Source: Bacteroidales bacterium (GTDB taxonomy: Bacteria; Bacteroidota; Bacteroidia; Bacteroidales; P3). From it: a DNA stretch of 64,000 nt. The position numbers were made by a program, and so were the translations under genes. Location: positions 62,001 to 126,000 of the forward strand of contig JAFURZ010000007.1 of the NCBI GenBank assembly GCA_017480785.1, in the 5' to 3' direction. Below, piece after piece: positions 7,500 to 14,175 of this stretch (position 1 is the stretch's first letter; every line of letters begins with the position of its first letter). Below the pieces are notes generated by a model. The model searched no databases. It had not been told where the DNA came from and saw only the letters and a program-made list of their open reading frames with translations.

Positions 7500-7985
7500 T
7501 TAATGGGTTTGATTGACCTGGTCGGAGGTAGCGCGGGCTATGACCTCGTCGGTGGCGGTGCGGACCATTTTGAGGAAGTTTAGTGCCGCTTCCTTCTCCT
7601 TGCGGGAGCGAGCCTCCTCGACCTGGCGTGCGAGGTGGTCGGTGAGCATCTCGTAGGCCTCGAAGAGGTAGGGCAGCAGTTTGCGGCGGTCGGACAGCTT
7701 CTCGAAAGCCGCGGCGAGCTTGGAGGCTGCGTCGGGGTTGACCTTCGGGGCGCGGCCGTTCTGGAGGTCGACGAAGGCGTCGAGGATGGTGCGTCGCATC
7801 TGGGAGACCGAGAGGGTGGCGACGGCCCGGGCAGAGTCATAGTCGTCGTCCTTGGCCCAGCGGCGAAGGGTGACGATAGAGATGCCGATGATCTCGGCGA
7901 TGGTGTCGAGGGAGATGCCCTTGACGAAAAGCTCCTTGGCTTGTGCGCGCTTCTTTGCGGCGTCGTTTTTTGACAGTTTTGGCAT
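7500..7985 (-). CDS. terminase small subunit
   Basis: The ATG at 7985 gives MPKLSKNDAAKKRAQ, a better start than the upstream frame extension, because the promoter lies at 8002-8010. Residues 10-50 form a helix-turn-helix, with FVKGISLDTIAEIIGISIVTLRRWAK as the DNA-contact part. A long helical domain follows. This is the layout of small terminase subunits that recognise phage DNA ends. It is the first gene of the leftward block. Confidence 0.85.
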   Translation of the reverse strand: MPKLSKNDAAKKRAQAKELFVKGISLDTIAEIIGISIVTLRRWAKDDDYDSARAVATLSVSQMRRTILDAFVDLQNGRAPKVNPDAASKLAAAFEKLSDRRKLLPYLFEAYEMLTDHLARQVEEARSRKEKEAALNFLKMVRTATDEVIARATSDQVNQTH

Positions 7986-8001
7986 ATCTAATAAAATTTG
8001 T

Positions 8002-8010
8002 GCAAAAGTA
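8002..8010 (-). promoter_or_regulatory. -7 element of the leftward packaging operon
   Basis: On the minus strand the element reads TACTTTTGC, the Bacteroidota -7 consensus, 17 bases before the terminase small subunit ATG. The -33 TTTG is weak (TTTCG about 22 bases upstream), so it may need a phage activator. Confidence 0.6.
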
Positions 8011-8103
8011 CAAAGAAAGCCGTCTGCGGCGGCGAAAGGAGACAAGGGAAACTACAACAGTGCGAAGGGTAAGACTTTTTCGGTCCGTGGAAAAAAAAGC
8101 CGT

Positions 8104-8112
8104 TAATTTTGC
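8104..8112 (+). promoter_or_regulatory. -7 element of the rightward structural operon
   Basis: TAATTTTGC, 19 bases before the ATG at 8132, with a T-run (8076-8080) in the -33 area instead of a clean TTTG. It is back to back with the leftward promoter about 100 bases away, so one short region could switch on both late operons together. Confidence 0.6.
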
Positions 8113-8131
8113 AAAAAATTTCGAGAACGAG

Positions 8132-9142
8132 ATGACAAAGAACAAACGAGAACTGCCAGAGAAGCTGGCGATAGATTTTGTGATCTGCGACAACACGCTG
8201 AACCGTTACCGGTGGAGGCTGCTTGTCGAAGGCATAGACCTCGAGGGGTTCCTAAAAAACCCCGTGGCCTGTGTGCAGCACGACACGTGGAGAATGCCCG
8301 TCGGCCGCTGGGAGAATGTAAGAGTAGAGAACGGTGAGCTGCGAGGCACCTGTGTGTTCGACCCGAACGACGAGGAGGCCGTGAAGCTATACTGGAAGTA
8401 CAGAGACGGCTATATGAACGCTGTGAGCCTCCATATCCGTCCGCTGGAAGAGAGCGACGACGCCTCGGTGCTGGTGGAGGGTCAGAAATACCCGACCGTG
8501 ACGAAGAGCGAGCTGATAGAGGTGAGCCTGGTGACCGTGCCCGGCCAGAAGAACGCCGTGAAGCTGATGAACGACGACGGCAGCGATTACAAATTAGGAG
8601 TATTGAACCCGGAAACCGCCGCGGGGATGCTGGCGGGTAAACAAAACGATAAAAAAATGAACAAAGAGACAGACAAGCCGGAGAAGACCGGCGGAGAGCT
8701 GGAGGAGCAGAACCGCCAGCTGCAGGCGCAGCTCGAGGAGAGCCGCAAACTGAATGCCAAGAACCTCGTGGCGTTGCACGTGCAGCGTGGCGTGGTTTGC
8801 GCGGGCGAAGTGGAGAGCCTCGAGAAGCTCGCCCTGAAGGACTACGAGGAAGTGTCGAAGATGCTGGACGCCCGTGAGGTCCCCAGCAAAGGCGAAGGCG
8901 AAGACAAACCAAAGCCCGAAGACCCGAAGACCGAGCAAGGCAAGACGCTCGCCGCCCAGCTGCAGGAGATGCAGGGCGGAGCCTCCAAGGCAGAGGACGA
9001 GCGCAAGAGCTGGGACTACCTGGAGTGGACCAAGAAAGACCCGCGCGGCCTCGCCGCTATGGAAGCCAACGAGCCGGACCGCTTCAAGAAGCTGTGTGCG
9101 GACTTTGAGGCCGCCAGCCGAGACAAAGGCCTTGCCCTCTAA
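8132..9142 (+). CDS. prohead protease fused to scaffold
   Basis: A 336-residue protein. The first 165 residues fit the HK97-type prohead protease fold: LLVEGIDLEGFLKNPVACVQHD holds a candidate catalytic His, and SELIEVSLVTVPGQKNAVKL a candidate catalytic Ser. The second half is charged and helical (GELEEQNRQLQAQLEESRKLN), as expected for a scaffold. The start at 8132 is chosen because the frame upstream crosses the promoter. An A-rich leader and an in-frame ATG at 8657 suggest that the scaffold is also made separately, as Mu does with its protease and scaffold genes. Confidence 0.82.
   Translation: MTKNKRELPEKLAIDFVICDNTLNRYRWRLLVEGIDLEGFLKNPVACVQHDTWRMPVGRWENVRVENGELRGTCVFDPNDEEAVKLYWKYRDGYMNAVSLHIRPLEESDDASVLVEGQKYPTVTKSELIEVSLVTVPGQKNAVKLMNDDGSDYKLGVLNPETAAGMLAGKQNDKKMNKETDKPEKTGGELEEQNRQLQAQLEESRKLNAKNLVALHVQRGVVCAGEVESLEKLALKDYEEVSKMLDAREVPSKGEGEDKPKPEDPKTEQGKTLAAQLQEMQGGASKAEDERKSWDYLEWTKKDPRGLAAMEANEPDRFKKLCADFEAASRDKGLAL
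8657..9142 (+). CDS. internal start: separate scaffold protein
   Basis: Within the protease gene, an A-rich stretch (AAACGATAAAAAA) comes directly before the in-frame ATG of MNKETDKPEKTGG. In Bacteroidota such A-rich leaders stand in for a Shine-Dalgarno sequence. The resulting 161-residue product is the helical scaffold half alone. Mu makes its scaffold from an internal start of the protease gene in the same way. Confidence 0.55.
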   Translation: MNKETDKPEKTGGELEEQNRQLQAQLEESRKLNAKNLVALHVQRGVVCAGEVESLEKLALKDYEEVSKMLDAREVPSKGEGEDKPKPEDPKTEQGKTLAAQLQEMQGGASKAEDERKSWDYLEWTKKDPRGLAAMEANEPDRFKKLCADFEAASRDKGLAL

Positions 9143-9178
9143 AGAGAAGTTTAACAACCAACAGAAAGGATAAAAAAG

Positions 9179-10200
9179 ATGAAGAAATTTGCAATGCTGA
9201 TTGCCCTGGCCGTGGTTGCCGTGGGCTGTGTGCTGGGTGCCGACGCCCAGCTGGACGTTCCTGAAGGTGTCATCCTGGCCATTGCGCCGCTGGCCACCCA
9301 GAAGGCCGTGTTCCTCAATTCGCTGAAGGAGGAATACGAGAAAATCGACACGTGGCTGGCGAACGCCGAAGACCTGAGTGCCTTTGTTGTCGATGGCCAG
9401 ACCATCAAGTTCCCCGAAGGAGGCGCGGACCCCGCTGTGTACAAGAACCGCACGACCGACGTGGACGCTGTGGAGCCGACCGAGACCGTCTATAGCGAAG
9501 ACCTGGATGTGTATGACTCGCAGAACTACAAGATCCGCAATATCTACCTCCACGCCCTACCCTTCGACAAAGTGCAGTTCTACACCCGCAAGAGTGCGGA
9601 CAGCATCGTGAAGAAAGAGATTGCCGACGCTGCCTATGCCTTTGCCCGCTGCAAGCCGGTACCAAGAGTATCGTGATGGCCACCACCGGAGACGCTGCCG
9701 ACGGCTTCAAGATGCTCACCCTTGCCGACGTGCTCACCCTTGCCCGCACGGCCGACCGTATGCAGATGCCTGAAGGCAACCGAAACCTGGTGCTTCCGAG
9801 TGACTGGTGGTGGGACCTTGTGAACAACAACGAAATCCTGAAGGGACAGCTGAAGTATCAGCAGAACACCGGCGTGATTGATCCGAAGATTGTGAACTAC
9901 TACGGTATCAACATCCACAAGAGCCTTGGTGACAAGCTGGGTCTGGGTTATGACACGAACACCAGCAAGAAGGCCGCCCAGGGTGCTGCCATTACCGGCA
10001 CCGTGTGCCCCGCCGCCCTGTTCTTCTGCGGCCAGGAGGTGTACCGCGCCGGCGGCCAGTTCGAGATGTTCTACAAGGACAAATCGGTGAACACCGACGG
10101 CCGAGCCTATGAGTTCGGCTTCCAGCACCGCTTCAAAGCCGGTCACCAGATGAGCGGCGACCGCTACTGTGGCCTGCTTTACAAGGCAAAGGTAAGCTAA
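9179..10200 (+). CDS. major capsid protein gene with a one-base frameshift
   Basis: Two overlapping frames, 9179-9676 and 9673-10200, join into one capsid-like protein of about 340 residues. The first holds NIYLHALPFDKVQFYTRK. The second holds RNLVLPSDWWWDLVNNNEI and a basic C-terminus. The break is near 9645: one extra C in the CCC at 9645-9647 would give FAPLQAGTKSIVMATTG without interruption. The N-terminus (MKKFAMLIALAVVAVGCVLGADAQ, residues 1-24) looks like a signal peptide, which is strange for a capsid subunit. Position after the protease/scaffold gene supports the assignment. The break could be a sequencing error, a real mutation or, less likely, a programmed shift. Confidence 0.75.
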
Positions 10201-10225
10201 ACCCCCTCAAAAGAAAGAGACAGCT

Positions 10226-10714
10226 ATGGGAGTCAGAAGGGGCATATATGAGAGCCTGAAGGGGCGGCTGGCCAAGGAGCTGCCCTGGCTTAGGCTGATA
10301 GACCTGGACAAAGGACAGGTAGGCCGCGGGGAGCGGAACTACCCGGTGCCCCTTCCGGCTGCCTACATTCGAGTTGGTCGCATAGACTGGGAGAGCCGTA
10401 CAGGTATCCAGGAAGGCGACGCAACGGTGTCCGTCGCGCTGGTGTTGGAGCACGTGCAAGACACCTATGACGGAGCCGAAGCCGAGGAGGAGGAGCTGCT
10501 GGAGCTGGACCGCGAGGAAGCGGTTTATGAGGCCCTGGAGGGCTACAGCAGCCCTGTCCTCAGCGGTATGGACAGACGCGCGACCCTGCCTGTCGAGTAT
10601 GGCGGGAAGTGGGTGCGCCTGGAGAGTGAGTGGCGCTGCCACGTGGTGCAGAGCAAGCCGAGAGGCCGGGAGGCCGAGCTGGTGACACTCACAGTAAGAA
10701 CCGATAACGAATAA
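10226..10714 (+). CDS. putative head-tail joining or tail terminator protein
   Basis: A 162-residue protein with an early helix (RRGIYESLKGRLAKELPWL), a strand-rich middle (DATVSVALVLEHVQDTY) and an acidic loop (AEAEEEELLELDREE). Size and place, between capsid and sheath, fit Mu gp37-type proteins that close the tail top. No catalytic motif is seen, so the role is inferred from order. Confidence 0.6.
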   Translation: MGVRRGIYESLKGRLAKELPWLRLIDLDKGQVGRGERNYPVPLPAAYIRVGRIDWESRTGIQEGDATVSVALVLEHVQDTYDGAEAEEEELLELDREEAVYEALEGYSSPVLSGMDRRATLPVEYGGKWVRLESEWRCHVVQSKPRGREAELVTLTVRTDNE

Positions 10715-10721
10715 CAAAATT

Positions 10722-11117
10722 ATGAGCAAGAAAGAACAGAACAAAAAGACCCAGGAGCAACCCGGCAAGGAGACCCAGGAGCAGCTGCAGGAGCAGCCGA
10801 CCGAGCAGCCCAAGGAGCAGCCGACCGAGCAGCCCAAGGAGCAGCCGACCGAGCAGCCCAAGGAGCAGCCGACCGAGCAGCCGACCGAGCAGCCCAAAGA
10901 GCAACCCAAAGAGCAATCCAAGGAGCAGCCCAAGAATAGCAACAAGCCTGCAGGCAAGAGCGGCGACGCCGTGGTTGCCAAGCAGCTGATGGCCAAGCTG
11001 GGTGTGGATAAGATCTACAAAGCCGGCAGCTATTGGTTCAAGAGCCGTGACGACGCCGAGTCGTGGGCCAAGCAGCAGCGCTGCGAGGTTGAAGAGTACG
11101 GCGGAGCCAAAAAGTAA
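10722..11117 (+). CDS. repeat-rich phage protein with short C-terminal domain
   Basis: 131 residues. Residues 15-68 are tandem EQPTEQPK-type octapeptides, an extended acidic/proline-rich linker. Residues 85-125 form a compact piece, VAKQLMAKLGVDKIYKAGSYWFKSRDDAESWAKQQ, like the small domains found on Mu-like gp38 proteins. The linker could vary in length by recombination of its 24-base repeats. Confidence 0.65.
   Translation: MSKKEQNKKTQEQPGKETQEQLQEQPTEQPKEQPTEQPKEQPTEQPKEQPTEQPTEQPKEQPKEQSKEQPKNSNKPAGKSGDAVVAKQLMAKLGVDKIYKAGSYWFKSRDDAESWAKQQRCEVEEYGGAKK
10791..10932 (+). repeat. in-frame tandem 24-base coding repeats
   Basis: About five copies of GAGCAGCCGACCGAGCAGCC plus CAAG, with shortened and diverged copies at the end. 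All units are multiples of three, so gain or loss keeps the frame. It is a direct repeat array with no spacers, so it is not a CRISPR array. Confidence 0.85.
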
Positions 11118-11137
11118 CAACGTAAAACCGGAGAAGG

Positions 11138-11671
11138 ATGCCAGAATGGTTGAGGATAGTGATTGAGGCGCTGCTGACCGGCGGCCTGATAGTGACGCTG
11201 GTGACGCTGCGTGCCACACGGCGCAGGGCTATGGCCGAGGCGGCGGGGGTGGAGCGCGACAACCAAAGCAAGGATATGAACCTTGGGAAGCAGTATGTGG
11301 CCGCATTCACAGAAAACATTGTCGAGCCGCTGAAAGAGGAGCTGGCCGCCCTCAAGCAGGAGGTGTCCGACCTGAAGGAAGAGGTAAAAGAACTAAAAGA
11401 TGCAGTACAGAAAGCTAATACTTGTCCTCACGTTGACGAGTGCCCTGTTTTGCACCGGCTGCAGAAGCACCAAGGAAACAACGCGCGAGCAGTCCGCGGC
11501 AACGGAGGGTCGCGTATCCGGGGAGACCCTGACGGAGGCGAGCGGCGAAACCGAAGAGGAGACAGAATGGAACGACACGACGCGGACGGTGAGTCCGACG
11601 GGGGACACGACCACGACCATAAAGAGTGGGCGGAAGACGACCCAGCGGAGGGCGAAAGCGAGCGTCAGTGA
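11138..11671 (+). CDS. inner-membrane coiled-coil protein, i-spanin-like, overlapping the next gene
   Basis: It has one N-terminal membrane span (LRIVIEALLTGGLIVTLVTL), then a coiled coil (EPLKEELAALKQEVSDLKEEVKELKDAV) and a CPHVDECPVL cysteine pair. This is the form of an inner-membrane spanin or of the small Mu gp25-like proteins. From 11400 on it overlaps the lipoprotein gene in another frame for 272 bases, and its tail there is a low-complexity Arg/Asp/Gly sequence. Nested or overlapping genes are typical of spanin pairs. Confidence 0.6.
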   Translation: MPEWLRIVIEALLTGGLIVTLVTLRATRRRAMAEAAGVERDNQSKDMNLGKQYVAAFTENIVEPLKEELAALKQEVSDLKEEVKELKDAVQKANTCPHVDECPVLHRLQKHQGNNARAVRGNGGSRIRGDPDGGERRNRRGDRMERHDADGESDGGHDHDHKEWAEDDPAEGESERQ

Positions 11672-11882
11672 GCAGCGAACCGAGAGTTCCCAGACGGAGA
11701 CGCACGAGAAAGAACAGGCGACAGAGAGCAAAGAGCCCGTCGCCAGGACAACGGGGCAGGCAGGGGAGCCAAGGTGGAAGTGTTGGGTTAGAGATTTTGC
11801 TTCCGGGTTCGTCGCCTGCCTCTTACTTACGACAGGAATCAAGATATACAGTAGAATAAAAAAGCAACAACAAAAAAGATGA
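11400..11882 (+). CDS. lipoprotein with C-terminal membrane span, possible u-spanin
   Basis: 160 residues. The N-terminus is a lipoprotein signal peptide (MQYRKLILVLTLTSALFCTGC) with the lipidated Cys at residue 21. A Thr/Glu/Ser-rich periplasmic linker follows, then a membrane span, FASGFVACLLLTTGIKIY, with a basic tail. An outer-membrane lipid anchor plus an inner-membrane span in one chain is the plan of unimolecular spanins, which fuse the two membranes at lysis. It starts inside the 11138 gene in another frame. The lysozyme lies some 10 kb away, so the lysis functions are split. Confidence 0.65.
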   Translation: MQYRKLILVLTLTSALFCTGCRSTKETTREQSAATEGRVSGETLTEASGETEEETEWNDTTRTVSPTGDTTTTIKSGRKTTQRRAKASVSEQRTESSQTETHEKEQATESKEPVARTTGQAGEPRWKCWVRDFASGFVACLLLTTGIKIYSRIKKQQQKR

Positions 11883-13069
11883 ACAGATTAGAGATAATCA
11901 GAGAGAACGGCGGAATACCGTCAATAGGGGCCAGCAAGGATCCTGTGAGCGGGTTGCTGTTCTATGTGCCGACGGCTGCCTACACGGCCTTGATAGGTAT
12001 GACCGACAGTCCGTTCAGCGCCACGCAGCACATCGTGAAGTTCGGCTATGCCGAGGATGCCGAGTCGGCGGGGTTGACCCAGTCGGCCCAGAACTGGCAC
12101 GTGAAGGTGATAGCCTACCACGTGGCGGAGTTCTTCAGGATGAACCCGAAGGGCACGCTGTATGTGGGCGTGTATGAGCGTCCGACGGGCAGTGTGGCGA
12201 AGACTTACGATGAGCTGGAGCTGCTGCAGGCCTTTGCCAGGGGCGAGCTGCGCCAGGCAGGCGTGTGGGACGGCTCAGCCACAATAGCTGCCACCGACGT
12301 GACGGCGCTGCAGAGCAAGGCCAGCCAGCTGGAGAGCGAGCAGACGCCGATGAGCCTGGTGCTGGTGGGCAAGACCACGAAGGCCTCGGCGTTGACGCTT
12401 GCGCTGCGCCAGGCAGGCAGAAAGAATGTGAGTGTGTGCATAGCACAGGACGGCGACAGCACGCTTTTCACCACCGGCAACAGCGGCAGCGAAGCCGTGG
12501 GCTGTGTGGGTCTGGTGACGGGTATGATGAGCCTGGCCGCCGTGAACGAGAGTGTGGCGTGGGTGGAGAGATTCCCGAGCGGCATTGACAACCCCGCGCT
12601 GGTTGACGGCACGCTGATGAGTGCCCTGACGAAGACCGAGAAAGACACTCTGGACGAGAAGGGTCTGCTGTTCCTGCTGACCTACCCGGCCTATGCGGGG
12701 AGCTACCTGAACGACAGCCACACGCTGGACGTGGAGACGAGCGACTACCGCTATATAGAGCGCGTGCGCACGATGGACAAAGCTGTGCGCGGCGTATATG
12801 CCGCCCTGTTGCCGAAACTGGGCGGGAAGGTGTACGTAAACCCTGACGACGGCACCCTGCGAGCCGACACCCTGGCCGACCTCGAGAACACGGCCAACCA
12901 GCCGCTGCGCGAGATGGAGAAGGCTGGAGAGCTGAGCGGGTTTGTGGCAATGATAGACCCCCAGCAGCCGGTGTTGAGCACCGGCCTGGTGGAAGTGGTG
13001 CTGAAGCAGGTGCCGACAGGCGTGATGCGCACTATCCGAGTGAAGATAGGCTTTGCCACGAGTGTTTAA
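11879..13069 (+). CDS. contractile tail sheath protein
   Basis: A 396-residue protein. Its place immediately before the tube gene and its length fit the Mu gpL / DUF2586-type sheath proteins of Bacteroidota phages. Visible are PSIGASKDPVSGLLFYVPTAAYTALIGM at the start, a central alpha/beta region (TPMSLVLVGKTTKASALTLAL), and a conserved-looking C-terminal domain with NTANQPLREMEKAGELSGF and strands that would wrap neighbouring subunits. Together with baseplate genes further on it shows a myovirus tail. Confidence 0.85.
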   Translation: MNRLEIIRENGGIPSIGASKDPVSGLLFYVPTAAYTALIGMTDSPFSATQHIVKFGYAEDAESAGLTQSAQNWHVKVIAYHVAEFFRMNPKGTLYVGVYERPTGSVAKTYDELELLQAFARGELRQAGVWDGSATIAATDVTALQSKASQLESEQTPMSLVLVGKTTKASALTLALRQAGRKNVSVCIAQDGDSTLFTTGNSGSEAVGCVGLVTGMMSLAAVNESVAWVERFPSGIDNPALVDGTLMSALTKTEKDTLDEKGLLFLLTYPAYAGSYLNDSHTLDVETSDYRYIERVRTMDKAVRGVYAALLPKLGGKVYVNPDDGTLRADTLADLENTANQPLREMEKAGELSGFVAMIDPQQPVLSTGLVEVVLKQVPTGVMRTIRVKIGFATSV

Positions 13070-13104
13070 AGAGTGTTTAACCAACGAAGAAAGGAAGTTG
13101 AAAG

Positions 13105-13554
13105 ATGAGTGATATCATAACCAACGGAGTGCCGCTGATCAACGGGCGGACGTATGACTGGGGAATGGTGAGGGCGAAGATTGGCGGTGTGACCACCGAA
13201 AACTGCGCCGCCATCAACTACCAAGACGACCAGGAGGTGGAAGCCGTGTATGCCGGCGGGCGTTATCCTGTGGGCTACGGCAAAGGCCGCATAGAGGCCA
13301 GCGGCAGCATCACGCTGCTGATGGAGGATGTGGTGGCGCTGCAGGGAGGTGCTCCCGGCGGCCGCCTGCAGGACATAGCGCCCTTCGATATCGTGGTGAG
13401 CTACCTGCACCCGACGACGCAGAAAATCACGACCGACGTGCTGCAGAGCTGCGTGATCAAGACCAACCAGCGCAACTGGACCGAGGGAGACACAAGCCAG
13501 AAGGTCGAGTTGCCGCTGATGATCGGCAAGATACAGTGGGGCACAACCCGATAG
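13105..13554 (+). CDS. tail tube protein
   Basis: 149 residues, next after the sheath, with the beta-rich pattern of tube proteins: YDWGMVRAKIGGV, AVYAGGRYPVGYGKGRIEASGSITLLMED and a C-terminal strand pair. Ends in TAG. A GC-rich hairpin just behind it may reduce read-through to the chaperone genes, in line with the high tube demand. Confidence 0.82.
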   Translation: MSDIITNGVPLINGRTYDWGMVRAKIGGVTTENCAAINYQDDQEVEAVYAGGRYPVGYGKGRIEASGSITLLMEDVVALQGGAPGGRLQDIAPFDIVVSYLHPTTQKITTDVLQSCVIKTNQRNWTEGDTSQKVELPLMIGKIQWGTTR

Positions 13555-13569
13555 ATGAACCGGTAGGTC

Positions 13570-13590
13570 GGGCGCGGGCAAACCGCGCCC
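13570..13590 (+). terminator. hairpin between tube and chaperone genes (attenuator)
   Basis: 8-bp perfect stem GGGCGCGG / CCGCGCCC with loop GCAAA. No T-run follows, so it is more likely a partial terminator or mRNA stabiliser at the end of the tube cistron. Confidence 0.55.
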
Positions 13591-13627
13591 TGCCCTGCCT
13601 AATTGACAATATAAAAAAAGAGTTGCT

Positions 13628-13927
13628 ATGGTAACGCAAGAGCAAATAGAGCGCTGGAAAGCGATACACGGCAAGGTGTTCAAATACACAGCCACGGAGG
13701 GAGAGAAGAAGTGGGAGGGGTATTTCAAGCCCATAACGCCGGAGGTGCTGGACGCCTACGAGAATGCGTCGAGGCGCAGCAAGCTGGCGGGGGATACTGT
13801 GATAATAGAGAACTGCTGGCTGGGAGGCGACGAAGAGGTGAAGAAGAGAGACGACCTGAGCCTGGGTCTGAGAGACTGGCTTGGGCTGCTGCTGGTGAAG
13901 GTGGAGGGAGAGATGGCGGAACTATGA
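13628..13927 (+). CDS. tail assembly chaperone, first protein
   Basis: 99 residues with WEGYFKPITPEVLDAYENASRR and an acidic middle. It sits between tube and tape measure, where Mu-like phages carry the gp41-type chaperone. The stop overlaps the next ATG (ATGA). The second frame is open upstream to 13711 and is -1 relative to this one, which would allow a frameshift fusion as in other phages. No clear X-XXY-YYZ slippery heptamer is seen in the overlap. Confidence 0.7.
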   Translation: MVTQEQIERWKAIHGKVFKYTATEGEKKWEGYFKPITPEVLDAYENASRRSKLAGDTVIIENCWLGGDEEVKKRDDLSLGLRDWLGLLLVKVEGEMAEL

Positions 13928-14130
13928 CGCCTGACGACCTCGTGGCGCTGAAGGGTGCCGGGAGCGTGAAGCGGCGTGTGGAGCTGCTACTTGGGATGTG
14001 GCACAGGGTGAGAGCCGTGGTGAGGGTGATGTGCGGGTACACGCCGGAGGTGTTGAGAGGGATGAGCTGGGAAGAGTATCGTCAGGCATATTCAGACAGT
14101 ATCTATTTCAGAACAAAAATTGACAATTAA
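13924..14130 (+). CDS. tail assembly chaperone, second protein
   Basis: 68 residues from the ATG that overlaps the previous stop: MTPDDLVALKGAGSVKRRVELLLGMWHRV and ends SDSIYFRTKIDN. Size, order and overlap fit the second half of a phage tail chaperone pair that holds the tape measure protein during assembly. Translation is probably coupled. Confidence 0.62.
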   Translation: MTPDDLVALKGAGSVKRRVELLLGMWHRVRAVVRVMCGYTPEVLRGMSWEEYRQAYSDSIYFRTKIDN

Positions 14131-14175
14131 AAACCGATTAACCGGTCATTATTAAAGCTTAAAGTTCAAAGAGGA

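Noticed and set aside
10791-10932. Possible CRISPR-like array
   Set aside because: The 24-base units are contiguous and encode an EQPTEQPK linker; there are no spacers and no cas genes. The Cas4-like nuclease at 31718 is far away.
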